From contig CACYBB010000014.1 of NCBI GenBank assembly GCA_902772585.1, positions 1-49,413 on the forward strand: DNA of 49,413 bases, in the 5' to 3' direction. Below, piece after piece: positions 42,617-49,413 of the stretch; within the stretch, counting starts at the first letter, position 1, and the number at the start of each line of letters is the position of its first letter. Source of the DNA: an uncultured Bacteroidales bacterium. Lineage in GTDB: Bacteria > Bacteroidota > Bacteroidia > Bacteroidales > Bacteroidaceae. The notes under the pieces were generated by a model. That model made no database searches. It was given only the letters and a program-made list of their open reading frames with translations, and was not told the DNA's origin. Made by a program: the position numbers and the translations under genes.

Positions 42617-44058
42617 AGTGGGCCATCCGATATATCCGCAGTTCGCTGTCCAGGAGAATGACCTTCTGGGTAGTAGTCCTCATGACAGCTATCTTCATTG
42701 CGGCCTTCACGCTGATGTTCTCTGAGACGCGCGAGGTGGTGCGCGAAGAGGCTTGGAACAAAGCCACGAAGACCATCGAAGGTGCTGTACTGCATATCGA
42801 CAACACCCTGCATGGTGCCGAGGTGGCTGCCAACAACATGCTGGTAGTCATCGAGAGCCATCTGGACGACCCCGACATGATGCTCGAACTGAGCAGGAGG
42901 ATGGTGGAGAACAATCCCGACCTGACAGGGTGCTGCATCAGTTTTGAACCTGATTTTTTCAAGTCGAAAGGACGTTATTTCGCTGCCTGTTCCTACGACG
43001 ACGGCAAGACCGTACAGACCGAACAGGTAGGTTCTGACCACTATCAGTACCAATGCATGGACTGGTACCTCATTCCCACACTCCTCAACAAACCCTACTG
43101 GATAGAACCCTACTTCGAAGATACCAGGGGAAGCATCAGCATCAAAGATGTCTTCTCCAGCTACAGCCAACCCATCCACGATGCCAAGGGCCAGGTGGTC
43201 GGTGCACTCTCCGTGGACATCCGTCTGGACTGGTTCTCTTCGACCATCAGCAAAATCAAGCCATACCCTCATTCCTACAGCATCTTGCTGGGCAAGGGTG
43301 GCACCTATCTGGTACATCCCGACACCACCAAGCTGTTCTATGAGACCGTCTTCACCAAGACCATGGAACAGGAGGATTCTGTCATCACGAATATCGGTGA
43401 GGCGATGTTGGCTGGCGAGACGGGTCATCGCATTATGGACTTCAACGGTGAACCTTGTTACGTCTTCTACAAGCCGTTTAAATATACGGGATGGAGCGTA
43501 GCCATCATCTGTCCGGAACGTGACATCTTTGCCTCCTACAACCAACTGCTGCGTACCGCACGCATCACGATGATTGTCGGTCTGCTGATGCTGTTCGTAT
43601 TCTGTCTGCTTATCGTCAAGCGCAACCTGCGCGCACTCAAGCGACTGACCACCTTCACCGCACTGACCGCGGAAGGAGAATTTGCCGACGAGGTGCCCGA
43701 CAGCGCCAGACCCGACGAGATCGGTGAACTGCAGCGCAGGTTCAGGAAGATGCAGCAGGCACTGCGACAATACACCCGTCAGTTGCGAGAGGAGACCAAG
43801 ACCCTGGAGCAGCAGAATCAGGAACTGGGCATCGCCTACGAGCGCATCAAGGAAGAGGAACGGGTGAAGACCCACGTGCTGCACCAGATGTCGGAAGACA
43901 TGGTGCTGCCTGTCAAGGATATCCTGGCAGAGGCCCGTGCCATCTGCAATTATCATAGCGACCTGACCGCCGAGGACTTCAGCAAGACCGTCGACGACAT
44001 GTTGCAGAACACCAACCAAGTAACAACGCTGTTGGACAACTATTTGAAGAGTGTATGA
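42613..44058 (+). CDS. Cache-HAMP membrane protein with degenerate histidine-kinase core
   Basis: A 481-residue membrane protein: helix 1 (about 16-36), an extracytoplasmic double-Cache-like domain (40-315), helix 2 (ITMIVGLLMLFVFCLLIV, 318-336), a HAMP-like linker and a coiled coil (about 375-420). The C-terminus aligns with the dimerisation helices of the kinase encoded next, but the phospho-acceptor position is Glu428 (HQMSEDMVLP against FHQIRTPLN), and the protein ends after the second helix with no HATPase domain. It therefore cannot autophosphorylate. The Cache domains of the two proteins are clearly paralogous (NPDLTGCCISFEPDFF against NPMLNGCSIAMEPNFF). It overlaps both neighbours by 4 bp. 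It may heterodimerise with the active kinase. Confidence 0.85.
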   Translation: MKWAIRYIRSSLSRRMTFWVVVLMTAIFIAAFTLMFSETREVVREEAWNKATKTIEGAVLHIDNTLHGAEVAANNMLVVIESHLDDPDMMLELSRRMVENNPDLTGCCISFEPDFFKSKGRYFAACSYDDGKTVQTEQVGSDHYQYQCMDWYLIPTLLNKPYWIEPYFEDTRGSISIKDVFSSYSQPIHDAKGQVVGALSVDIRLDWFSSTISKIKPYPHSYSILLGKGGTYLVHPDTTKLFYETVFTKTMEQEDSVITNIGEAMLAGETGHRIMDFNGEPCYVFYKPFKYTGWSVAIICPERDIFASYNQLLRTARITMIVGLLMLFVFCLLIVKRNLRALKRLTTFTALTAEGEFADEVPDSARPDEIGELQRRFRKMQQALRQYTRQLREETKTLEQQNQELGIAYERIKEEERVKTHVLHQMSEDMVLPVKDILAEARAICNYHSDLTAEDFSKTVDDMLQNTNQVTTLLDNYLKSV

Positions 44059-45881
44059 ATACGGTCATCAATCATATCTATAAGTCGATATCCGTACGTC
44101 TCAGCGTAAGCATCCTGACGTTCGTCGTGGTTATCTTCGCGATAACCATGACCATCCTCATACACCGCTCAAAGGCATCGGTACGACAGGCTGCCATTGA
44201 AGAGTCGGGCCAGATGCTCGCCAACACGGCACAACGTCTTACGGGTATCATGGACGAAGTGGAGGTTGCCACGCTGAACACTGACTGGCAGGTCATGCAG
44301 CACCTGCAGCCAGACTCACTGCTGGCACTCTCAGCACGCATCCTGGTCATCAACCCCATGCTCAACGGCTGTAGCATAGCCATGGAGCCCAACTTCTTCC
44401 CCAGCGAGGGACGCTACTTCTCGGCCTATTCCTTCAACAACGAAGGACATATCGAGACAGAGAACGAAGGCAGCGACAACTACCGTTACTTCGACATGGA
44501 CTGGTATCAGGAGCCCCTGAAGAAAGGCAAGGCGTGCTGGGTGGACCCCTTCCACGACTACAACCCCAGCGGCATCTATTCACGCGACGTCATTGCCAGC
44601 TTCTGTAAGCCGCTGGTCACCAAGAATGGTCGCACCATTGGTGTCATTTCCGTGGACCTGTCGCAGCGCATGCTGTCACAGATGCTCACCCAGGAGTGGC
44701 GCTATCCCGATTCATACTTCATCCTCGTGGGTGCCAAGAACACCATCATTGCAACAGGCAAGGAGGGGGCAAGCATGAACGACCTGAAGCGCAGAGACTG
44801 TCTGGTCTTGCAACAACCCCTGGCTGACTCTGGCTGGCGACTGGCCATCGTATGTCCTGAGGAGGACATCTTCAGAGACTATAACAACATGGTGATGGTT
44901 ATGGTCAGCATCATCATCTTTGGTTTGCTGCTGATGTTTGCCTTCTGTTATTTCATCGTTCGTAAGACCATGGAACCCGTCATCACGCTGACCCGCCAGA
45001 CCAGCGACATCGCAGAGGGACACTTCGACCGACAGATACCACCCAGCACACGCATTGACGAGGTGGGCAAGTTGCATAACCGTTTCCATATCATGCAGAA
45101 GTCCATAGCCAGCCACGTGGCTGACCTGGAGGCAGCCCGCAGTGAGACGGAGCGGAAGAACAAGGAACTGACGGTTGCCAAGACGTTAGCAGAGGAGTCG
45201 GACAGCAAGAAGGCGGCATTCATTCAGGATATGTTCCACCAGATACGCACCCCGCTGAACATTATCAGTGGCTTTGCACAGGTGCTGCGCGACGGTCATG
45301 ATCTGATGAGCAGCAAGGATCTTGACGATGTGACGCGTGAGGTCAAGCAGAACGGTCAGACCATCAGCAACATCATCGACAACTGGAAGATGATACTGAA
45401 ACTGGAACAGGCTGGGGAAACGTCGTTGACAGACCGTATTGACTGCGGTGAACTCTGTCAGGAGGTCGTACGCGACATCGTGATGCGCAATCCTGAGACA
45501 GTAACGCTGAAGGTGGAGATACCATCAGACAATGTGCTGGTGACGACCAATAAGGATTACCTGATGAAGATTCTCAGCGAGTTGCTGCACAACGCCAACA
45601 AATACACCCTTCAGGGACATATCACTATCGGCTGTGAACAGACTGCCGACGGCACCATCTGCTTCTACGTGGCCGACAGCGGACCAGGCATCCCCAAGGA
45701 CGACCAGGAGCGTGTCTTCACGCAGTTCACGAAACTCAACTCTTTCAACGAGGGACTGGGCATGGGTCTCTTCCTCTGCCGCCAGTTGGCCCAACGACTG
45801 CAGGCAACCCTCGAACTCGATACCCGCTACGAAGGCGGCACCCGTATGGTGCTCACGTTGCCGAAACCATCAACCATCTGA
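44055..45881 (+). CDS. Cache-HAMP sensor histidine kinase
   Basis: A 608-residue inner-membrane histidine kinase: helix 1 (about 15-33), extracytoplasmic Cache-like domain (35-280), helix 2 (VSIIIFGLLMFAFCYFIV region, near 285-305), HAMP (305-360), coiled coil, HisKA with His395 in MFHQIRTPLN, and a HATPase domain with N-box ELLHNANKYT near 510, G1 DSGPGIP near 540 and GLGMGLFLCRQ near 568. All motifs for autophosphorylation are present. There is no receiver domain and no response-regulator gene in the window, so its partner lies elsewhere. It arose with the upstream pseudo-kinase by tandem duplication. Confidence 0.92.
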   Translation: MNTVINHIYKSISVRLSVSILTFVVVIFAITMTILIHRSKASVRQAAIEESGQMLANTAQRLTGIMDEVEVATLNTDWQVMQHLQPDSLLALSARILVINPMLNGCSIAMEPNFFPSEGRYFSAYSFNNEGHIETENEGSDNYRYFDMDWYQEPLKKGKACWVDPFHDYNPSGIYSRDVIASFCKPLVTKNGRTIGVISVDLSQRMLSQMLTQEWRYPDSYFILVGAKNTIIATGKEGASMNDLKRRDCLVLQQPLADSGWRLAIVCPEEDIFRDYNNMVMVMVSIIIFGLLLMFAFCYFIVRKTMEPVITLTRQTSDIAEGHFDRQIPPSTRIDEVGKLHNRFHIMQKSIASHVADLEAARSETERKNKELTVAKTLAEESDSKKAAFIQDMFHQIRTPLNIISGFAQVLRDGHDLMSSKDLDDVTREVKQNGQTISNIIDNWKMILKLEQAGETSLTDRIDCGELCQEVVRDIVMRNPETVTLKVEIPSDNVLVTTNKDYLMKILSELLHNANKYTLQGHITIGCEQTADGTICFYVADSGPGIPKDDQERVFTQFTKLNSFNEGLGMGLFLCRQLAQRLQATLELDTRYEGGTRMVLTLPKPSTI

Positions 45882-45884
45882 CAA

Positions 45885-47165
45885 ATGAAGAAACTGACCG
45901 TATATCTTTCCATCATCCTGCTGACTGCCGTCCTCGTCGTGAGTTGCGGAGAAAAGCGTGGACACCGTCGCATCACGGATGAGAACCAGCGCACACATGT
46001 CGACTCCGTCATCTTCGCTGCCTTCGACACGCGTGACATTCCTCGCACACTTGCCGTCATAGACAGTGTGGAACGCAGGGGCGAGTTGTCAAGGGTCAGA
46101 GCCATCTTCTATCGCACCATTTCCTATAACTCCAGTGGTAAGTACAGTAAGTCGCTGAACCTCTATTACAAACTGGCCGATGTCAGCGTCAGCGAACTGG
46201 ACGACCAGGGCGACTTCGAGTGCTTCAACTATACCTGTAAGGACTATCTCCGTCTGCTGTGCCACATGAAGCGCTATGACGAGGCACTCCGCGAGGCCAA
46301 TGCCTTCGACAAGAAGTTGAAGGAAACGGGAGGTGACGAATTCACACGTCTTCACGACATCGCAGAGATGATTGGCGAGTGCCAACTCTATCTCGGTCAG
46401 ACTGCCGAGGCGGAACAGAGTTTCCAGTCGGCACTGAACGACATTCATAACATGCTGAAAATCCACCATGCCCCACTCGACTTCCGTGAGAGTCAGCATA
46501 CCATGAAGTCGGTGGCAATGGCTTATATCCAGGCTGGCGACTATGCCAAGGCACTGCCCTGGGTAGAGCGACAAGACTCCTTGTTTGCCATTGCCAGCAA
46601 CCGCTCAGACCGTGACACCATCTATATCGACGAGATGAAGGCAGACATCTGCTACTGCCGCGCCCTGCTGGAGCATAAACGAGGAGGAGCCATCGCTGCT
46701 GAGCGTGCCTATAGGGACTATCTCTCTACACGCACCTCGAAACGACTGGGCCACGTTATCAACAGCACTGAATACCTGATGCTCACCGAGCGCTATGACG
46801 AGGCTGCCGACCACTATATGCTCCTTCAGCGCTATATGCACGAGAGTGCCTTCGAAACCGACCTGGAGAATATTGGCCGCTATCTGCTGCCCAAATATCG
46901 TGCCAACCTGTCTGCAGGCCGTAAGGATTCAGCACTCAGCGTAGCCTCACAGATTGCCGAGGCCTACGACTCCGCCCTTGTCCGGCAGAAGCGCTCTGAT
47001 GCCGTGCTCCTGGGCACCATCTATGAGGCAGAGGCCAAAGAGCGCCAGCTTACCGAACAGAAATTCCAACGCCTACAGCTGTGGACCGTTGGCATCGTCG
47101 CCACCCTCATCCTTATCATCATCATCCTCTCCATCTATGCTTATCGGAGGAAAACTGTGAACTAG
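45885..47165 (+). CDS. TPR-repeat protein with N-terminal lipobox-like signal and C-terminal membrane helix
   Basis: A 426-residue protein beginning with a lipoprotein-like signal (IILLTAVLVVSCGEK). The body consists of TPR-like helical pairs (for example IGECQLYLGQTAEAEQSFQSAL, about residues 165-186). The C-terminus has one hydrophobic helix (WTVGIVATLILIIIILSIYAY) and only about seven residues after it. In Bacteroidota, TPR-helix proteins often continue into a kinase or HTH output domain; here the output part is absent, with no sign of a frameshift. It starts 3 bp after the kinase gene. It may be a periplasmic scaffold linking binding protein and kinases; this is inference. Confidence 0.82.
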   Translation: MKKLTVYLSIILLTAVLVVSCGEKRGHRRITDENQRTHVDSVIFAAFDTRDIPRTLAVIDSVERRGELSRVRAIFYRTISYNSSGKYSKSLNLYYKLADVSVSELDDQGDFECFNYTCKDYLRLLCHMKRYDEALREANAFDKKLKETGGDEFTRLHDIAEMIGECQLYLGQTAEAEQSFQSALNDIHNMLKIHHAPLDFRESQHTMKSVAMAYIQAGDYAKALPWVERQDSLFAIASNRSDRDTIYIDEMKADICYCRALLEHKRGGAIAAERAYRDYLSTRTSKRLGHVINSTEYLMLTERYDEAADHYMLLQRYMHESAFETDLENIGRYLLPKYRANLSAGRKDSALSVASQIAEAYDSALVRQKRSDAVLLGTIYEAEAKERQLTEQKFQRLQLWTVGIVATLILIIIILSIYAYRRKTVN

Positions 47166-47190
47166 GTCTGACTAAAGAATGAAACAGAAA

Positions 47191-47215
47191 ACGGAAGTCA
47201 TCGGCTTCCGTTTTT
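47191..47215 (+). terminator. Intrinsic terminator of the signalling cluster
   Basis: ACGGAAG (47191-47197) pairs with CTTCCGT (47205-47211) and runs into five T. It lies 26 bp after the TPR gene. Confidence 0.85.
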
Positions 47216-47289
47216 CGTTGTTATGACAGGCGACCAGATACCTGACATATCAATGTCAATGGAACCTGTCCCTGCGACACACAAAATAC

Positions 47290-47316
47290 GGCAGACTATC
47301 AAGTGATATGTCTGCC
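47290..47316 (-). terminator. Hairpin after hicB
   Basis: GGCAGAC plus TATCA (47290-47301) pairs with TGATA plus GTCTGCC (47304-47316, one bulged T). On the minus strand it follows the hicB stop by 22 bp and continues into GTATTTTGTG, a weak T-rich tail. Confidence 0.5.
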
Positions 47317-47338
47317 ATTGTCTTTCCATAGATAAGTT

Positions 47339-47749
47339 TTATTCCACAGCAATAAGCTCTCGGCCTATTTTATGCAAACCCTCAACGATGCGACGACGCT
47401 GTTCTGGACGAGGCTTTTTAATGCCGTTGGCATAGTGGCTTAGCTGGTGTTGGTTGATACCAGACACTCGGCTAATAGCAGCAATTGAGGCATAAGGGGA
47501 GCACATCTGTAACAAGGCTGCTGCATCCAGATGGTACTCGAATTCGTAGTCGCCATCGCGAAGCCACTGAGGAACATCATCGCCATCAGCAATCATTTCT
47601 TCTATATGGAAATTGAGGGTGTCACGCACTTCATCAATCAGTTCTTCGTACGATTTGGCAGTTACAACCACTGCACCAGGCACATTCTCACTCAGAGCTG
47701 CACCATAATTCTTGTCACACCACGATACATTTACAATAATTTTTTCCAT
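47339..47749 (-). CDS. hicB: HicB-family antitoxin with HTH
   Basis: About 136 residues from the ATG at 47749, chosen because AAGGA lies 6 bp upstream; longer frames start inside or before that site. The N-terminal half has the degenerate RNase-H-like HicB fold (YGAALSENVPGAVVVTAKSYEELIDEVRD). The C-terminal half is an HTH (IAAISRVSGINQHQLSHYANGIKKP) able to bind the operon's own promoter. HicB neutralises HicA and represses the pair. hicA lies 14 bp upstream on the same strand. Confidence 0.9.
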   Translation of the reverse strand: MEKIIVNVSWCDKNYGAALSENVPGAVVVTAKSYEELIDEVRDTLNFHIEEMIADGDDVPQWLRDGDYEFEYHLDAAALLQMCSPYASIAAISRVSGINQHQLSHYANGIKKPRPEQRRRIVEGLHKIGRELIAVE

Positions 47750-47763
47750 ATCCATTCCTTTTA

Positions 47764-47958
47764 TTATTTCCAACCTGCCTGTTTCCAAATACTATTCAAG
47801 AGAAATTGGCTTAACACCTCATTTTTGTGTCCTCTGATAGTCACCTTACCTTTCTTCTGAGGATGTTTATATTGTCGATGGTCACCTTTGGTGGCTACAA
47901 GGACCCATCCGTCAGCTTCAAGCATTTTGATGACTTCAATAACCTTATATGCTTTCAT
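47764..47958 (-). CDS. hicA: HicA-family mRNA interferase toxin
   Basis: A 64-residue protein from the ATG at 47958; the longer frame from 48033 would begin upstream of the promoter. It has the small double-stranded-RNA-binding-like fold of HicA with the conserved catalytic His27 in TKGDHRQYKHP and the end GKVTIRGHKNEV. HicA cleaves mRNA and tmRNA when HicB is lost. The toxin-first order is usual for hicAB. Confidence 0.92.
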   Translation of the reverse strand: MKAYKVIEVIKMLEADGWVLVATKGDHRQYKHPQKKGKVTIRGHKNEVLSQFLLNSIWKQAGWK

Positions 47959-47978
47959 TTTTGTACTATATGTTGGTG

Positions 47979-48010
47979 CAAAGGTAATAAAAAGAATACC
48001 ATTTTGCAAA
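47979..48010 (-). promoter_or_regulatory. hicAB promoter
   Basis: On the minus strand TTTG at 48010-48007, a 20-bp spacer and TACCTTTG at 47986-47979. It lies 20 bp before the hicA ATG. Confidence 0.75.
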
Positions 48011-48119
48011 CAAAAGGCAGAAAAAGTATTCATTTTAATACTATTTAAGGAAAGTTCGGGTCAATTCTTCAACTAAAGATCGAAGTGTGGCTACGCAATC
48101 CGCCTGATTTTTATTGTAA

Positions 48120-48156
48120 AACTTCCGTGCACTTTTTATGGTGCGGAAGTTTTTTT
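48120..48156 (+). terminator. Orphan intrinsic terminator 1
   Basis: AACTTCCG (48120-48127) pairs with CGGAAGTT (48144-48151) and runs into T's. No gene precedes it on the plus strand, so it may end a small RNA. GGCTACG stands 24 bp upstream. Confidence 0.65.
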
Positions 48157-48227
48157 GTCAATTCACAGCATTTCGTCGATAATATTGGGGCGAAAAAGTG
48201 TTAGATTATATTAAACACGGACAAAGT

Positions 48228-48323
48228 TTTGGCTACGTAGAAAATATTTACTAATTTCGCGTCCCGAAACGAAGAAAATGGTCCTGTAGAGTTGTGCACA
48301 AGCGATTCTGCAGGATTTTTTTT
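48228..48323 (+). ncRNA. Possible small RNA between a weak promoter and terminator 2
   Basis: TTTG (48228-48231), 20 bp, then TAATTTCG (48252-48259) is one mismatch from a Bacteroidota promoter. About 60 bases later TCCTGTAGA (48282-48290) pairs with TCTGCAGGA (48307-48315), followed by eight T. A transcript of roughly 60 nt would result. No family is recognised. Confidence 0.3.
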
Positions 48324-48351
48324 ATTAATTATTCTACTTTCGGAAGTTGAT

Positions 48352-48600
48352 ATGATGAAAACAAAAACCAGAAAAACACCACTCATGATAGCTGTGGCCT
48401 TCGGCCCAACGTCCTGTCCTTCCAGCCTTGTGCCTAAGAGCGAGCTCTTGCACAGTCCAGAAGCTCAGTCCGGTTTCGTTCCGAAACTCAGCCTTCATGG
48501 TGGCAAAAACATCGCCCTTCGGGCTGAAAAATCGGGGCCTCCCCCAACCCCTTCAAAAGGAGGGGAGTACCTACGGACAGTGAATGTGGGTTGGGGTTAA
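48352..48600 (+). repeat. Dispersed repeat region with a repeat-derived 82-codon ORF
   Basis: The open frame starts MMKTKTRKTP and then is rich in Ser, Pro and Gly with no domain. Its 3' part contains the CCTCCCCCAACCCC...AGGAGGGGAG palindrome, a kind of repeat I recall from many Bacteroidota genomes. The ORF is probably a by-product of the repeat, not a functional gene. A short related start (MMKKTTRARKPG) is found at 48835. Confidence 0.5.
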
Positions 48601-48830
48601 GTCAAAGCTTTCGTTTTGAAATAAATGTTTTTTAGCGAAGCGGTGTTTTTTCCTCTGAGGATGTCTTACGTTGCGGAGCAATGTGTGGTGATGTCGTGGC
48701 TAGTGCGGGAGCTTGCTCACAGACACAAAGACATGACAGCGGCACAGAAGCTCGGAGAGCAAAGACCTCGTCAGAGGGGTTTTTGAGGTTTTTGTTAATA
48801 ATCGAAATTTAGACTAATTTTTAAAAATAA
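48601..48830. other. Gene-free stretch with repeat fragments
   Basis: No reading frame or RNA is convincing. It contains GAGCTTGCTCAC (48709-48720), the reverse complement of the repeat word in trpF, and a small CCTC-GTCA-GAGG hairpin followed by T's near 48770-48785. Confidence 0.5.
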
Positions 48831-49301
48831 CAAAATGATGAAAAAAACGACAAGAGCCAGGAAGCCTGGCAACAGGAGGTAGCACAGATTGACCTCCAGA
48901 TTCGTGAACACCAGACAGTAATCAACCAACTGCGACAGCGTAAGCGAGCGCTGACAGCTGCGCATCGGAAGAAACGAAAAACGGCATGGAGCGACGAGAC
49001 ACCACTCTACCGATTAGTCAACCTGCAACAGTTCGGGTATTACCAGTTGATGATAGCCGAATGGCAGAAACGGACCACCGAAACCCTGAATCCACGAAAA
49101 GCCACCTTCTTCACATTTCCTCCCCATCTTAAGCATTATGTTTTCCGTGCCCTTGCTGCCGCATTGGGCACTACGCCCCCTGTCTTCACGGTCAGCACTC
49201 TCCAGCTCTGCCGCTATCTGGCAGAGCATTCGGACTTGGGAACAGCAGAAAGTATCAAGAAAGCTTTACAGCGTGCTAATAAAAGTGCGGAAGAAAACTA
49301 G
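48831..49301 (+). pseudogene. Hypothetical helical protein; start codon out of frame
   Basis: The frame is open from just after a TAA at 48828-48830 to TAG at 49301 (156 codons) and reads like real protein: a charged helical N-terminal part (QEVAQIDLQIREHQ and LRQRKRALTAAHRKKRK) and a folded C-terminal part (TFFTFPPHLKHYVFRALAAA, STLQLCRYLAEHSDLG). But the frame has no ATG before 49050. An ATGATG at 48835 lies in the neighbouring frame, which stops at 48882. An A7 run (48841-48847) sits exactly where a -1 shift would join them to give MMKKNDKSQEAW. Possible readings are a frameshifted pseudogene, slippage, or a non-ATG start. No family is recognised. Confidence 0.55.
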
Positions 49302-49314
49302 CTGAATGCAGCAC

Positions 49315-49413
49315 TTATTGGAAGCAACGGGCCAGCAGGCCTATTACCGCCATGTGGGCGGGATAGTAATAGTAGAAGAACTTGCCGAGCCACTTCAGCC
49401 GTCCTCGCTGGCC
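49315..49413 (-). CDS. TraX-family membrane protein, 3' end
   Basis: The last 32 residues are visible, ending LKWLGKFFYYYYPAHMAVIG and then LLARCFQ. The FFYYYYPAHM...IGLL ending is typical of TraX-family proteins, multi-helix membrane acyltransferase-like proteins named after the F-plasmid pilin acetylase. Chromosomal copies are common in Bacteroidota and do not imply conjugation. The start lies beyond the window. It converges with the hypothetical gene at 49301, 13 bp away. Confidence 0.7.
   Translation of the reverse strand, partial: GQRGRLKWLGKFFYYYYPAHMAVIGLLARCFQ

Noticed and set aside
42592-44019. Long open frame (475 codons) on the minus strand over the pseudo-kinase gene
   Set aside because: The plus-strand frame has clear Cache, HAMP and helix features and overlaps its neighbours by 4 bp. 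The antisense product is His/Gln/Val-rich without domain.
49315-49413. TraX fragment as evidence of a conjugative element
   Set aside because: TraX-family genes are common on Bacteroidota chromosomes and no other transfer, relaxase or integrase gene is visible.

Overview
The window looks like chromosomal DNA of a Bacteroidota member, most probably a Prevotellaceae species (Prevotella/Segatella-like). The evidence is repeated Bacteroidota promoters (TTTG, about 19-20 bp, TAnnTTTG), AT-rich translation starts without clear Shine-Dalgarno sequences, a SusC/SusD pair inside a polysaccharide utilisation locus, the trpBEGDCFA gene order, long NusB and L25/Ctc forms, and C-terminal tails of the YNLAGQKV...KGVVIKNGKK type on secreted enzymes.

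Layout. 1-1903: iron-sulfur redox pair (end of a polyferredoxin-like protein, then a Tat-exported aldo/keto reductase lipoprotein). 1921-5201, minus strand: LysE-type exporter, DUF4924 protein, dTDP-rhamnose synthesis reductase and a BaiN-like flavoprotein. 5340-6323: ROK glucokinase. 6534-13194: complete tryptophan operon with a WW leader peptide and attenuator. 13287-29882: pectin locus with a GH28-GH105 fusion, PL1 pectate lyase, CE8 pectin methylesterase, SusC, SusD, a surface lipoprotein and a second PL1-like lipoprotein. 29866-32530, minus strand: Ca/Na antiporter, S4 protein, Pth, L25. 32747-37409: nusB, yajC, ybbR-like, coaE, DUF5606, tyrS. Then tRNA-Gln(UUG), kduD, miaB and an LTA-synthase-like sulfatase. 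41657-47165: a four-gene signalling cluster. 47339-47958, minus strand: hicAB toxin-antitoxin. 48034-49413: a repeat-rich, gene-poor stretch, a hypothetical gene with no proper start codon, and the 3' end of a TraX-family gene.

How it fits together. The pectin enzymes would de-esterify and cut homogalacturonan, SusCD would import the pieces, GH105 would release the unsaturated end sugar, and KduD, encoded 8 kb away, acts late in catabolism of that sugar. A CGTTTACG-type motif about 50-63 bp upstream of the -7 box occurs before the GH28-GH105, CE8, susC and kduD genes and suggests one regulon, although no regulator is encoded in the window.

The best candidates for undescribed biology are: (1) the 41.6-47.2 kb cluster, where an orphan THI5/NMT1-like binding protein sits with a true Cache histidine kinase, a paralogue whose phospho-acceptor His is replaced by Glu and which lacks the ATPase domain, and a TPR membrane protein; (2) the candidate pectin operator; (3) a palindromic repeat that appears inserted in frame near the start of trpF; (4) intergenic spacers built from reiterated stop-codon-containing words.
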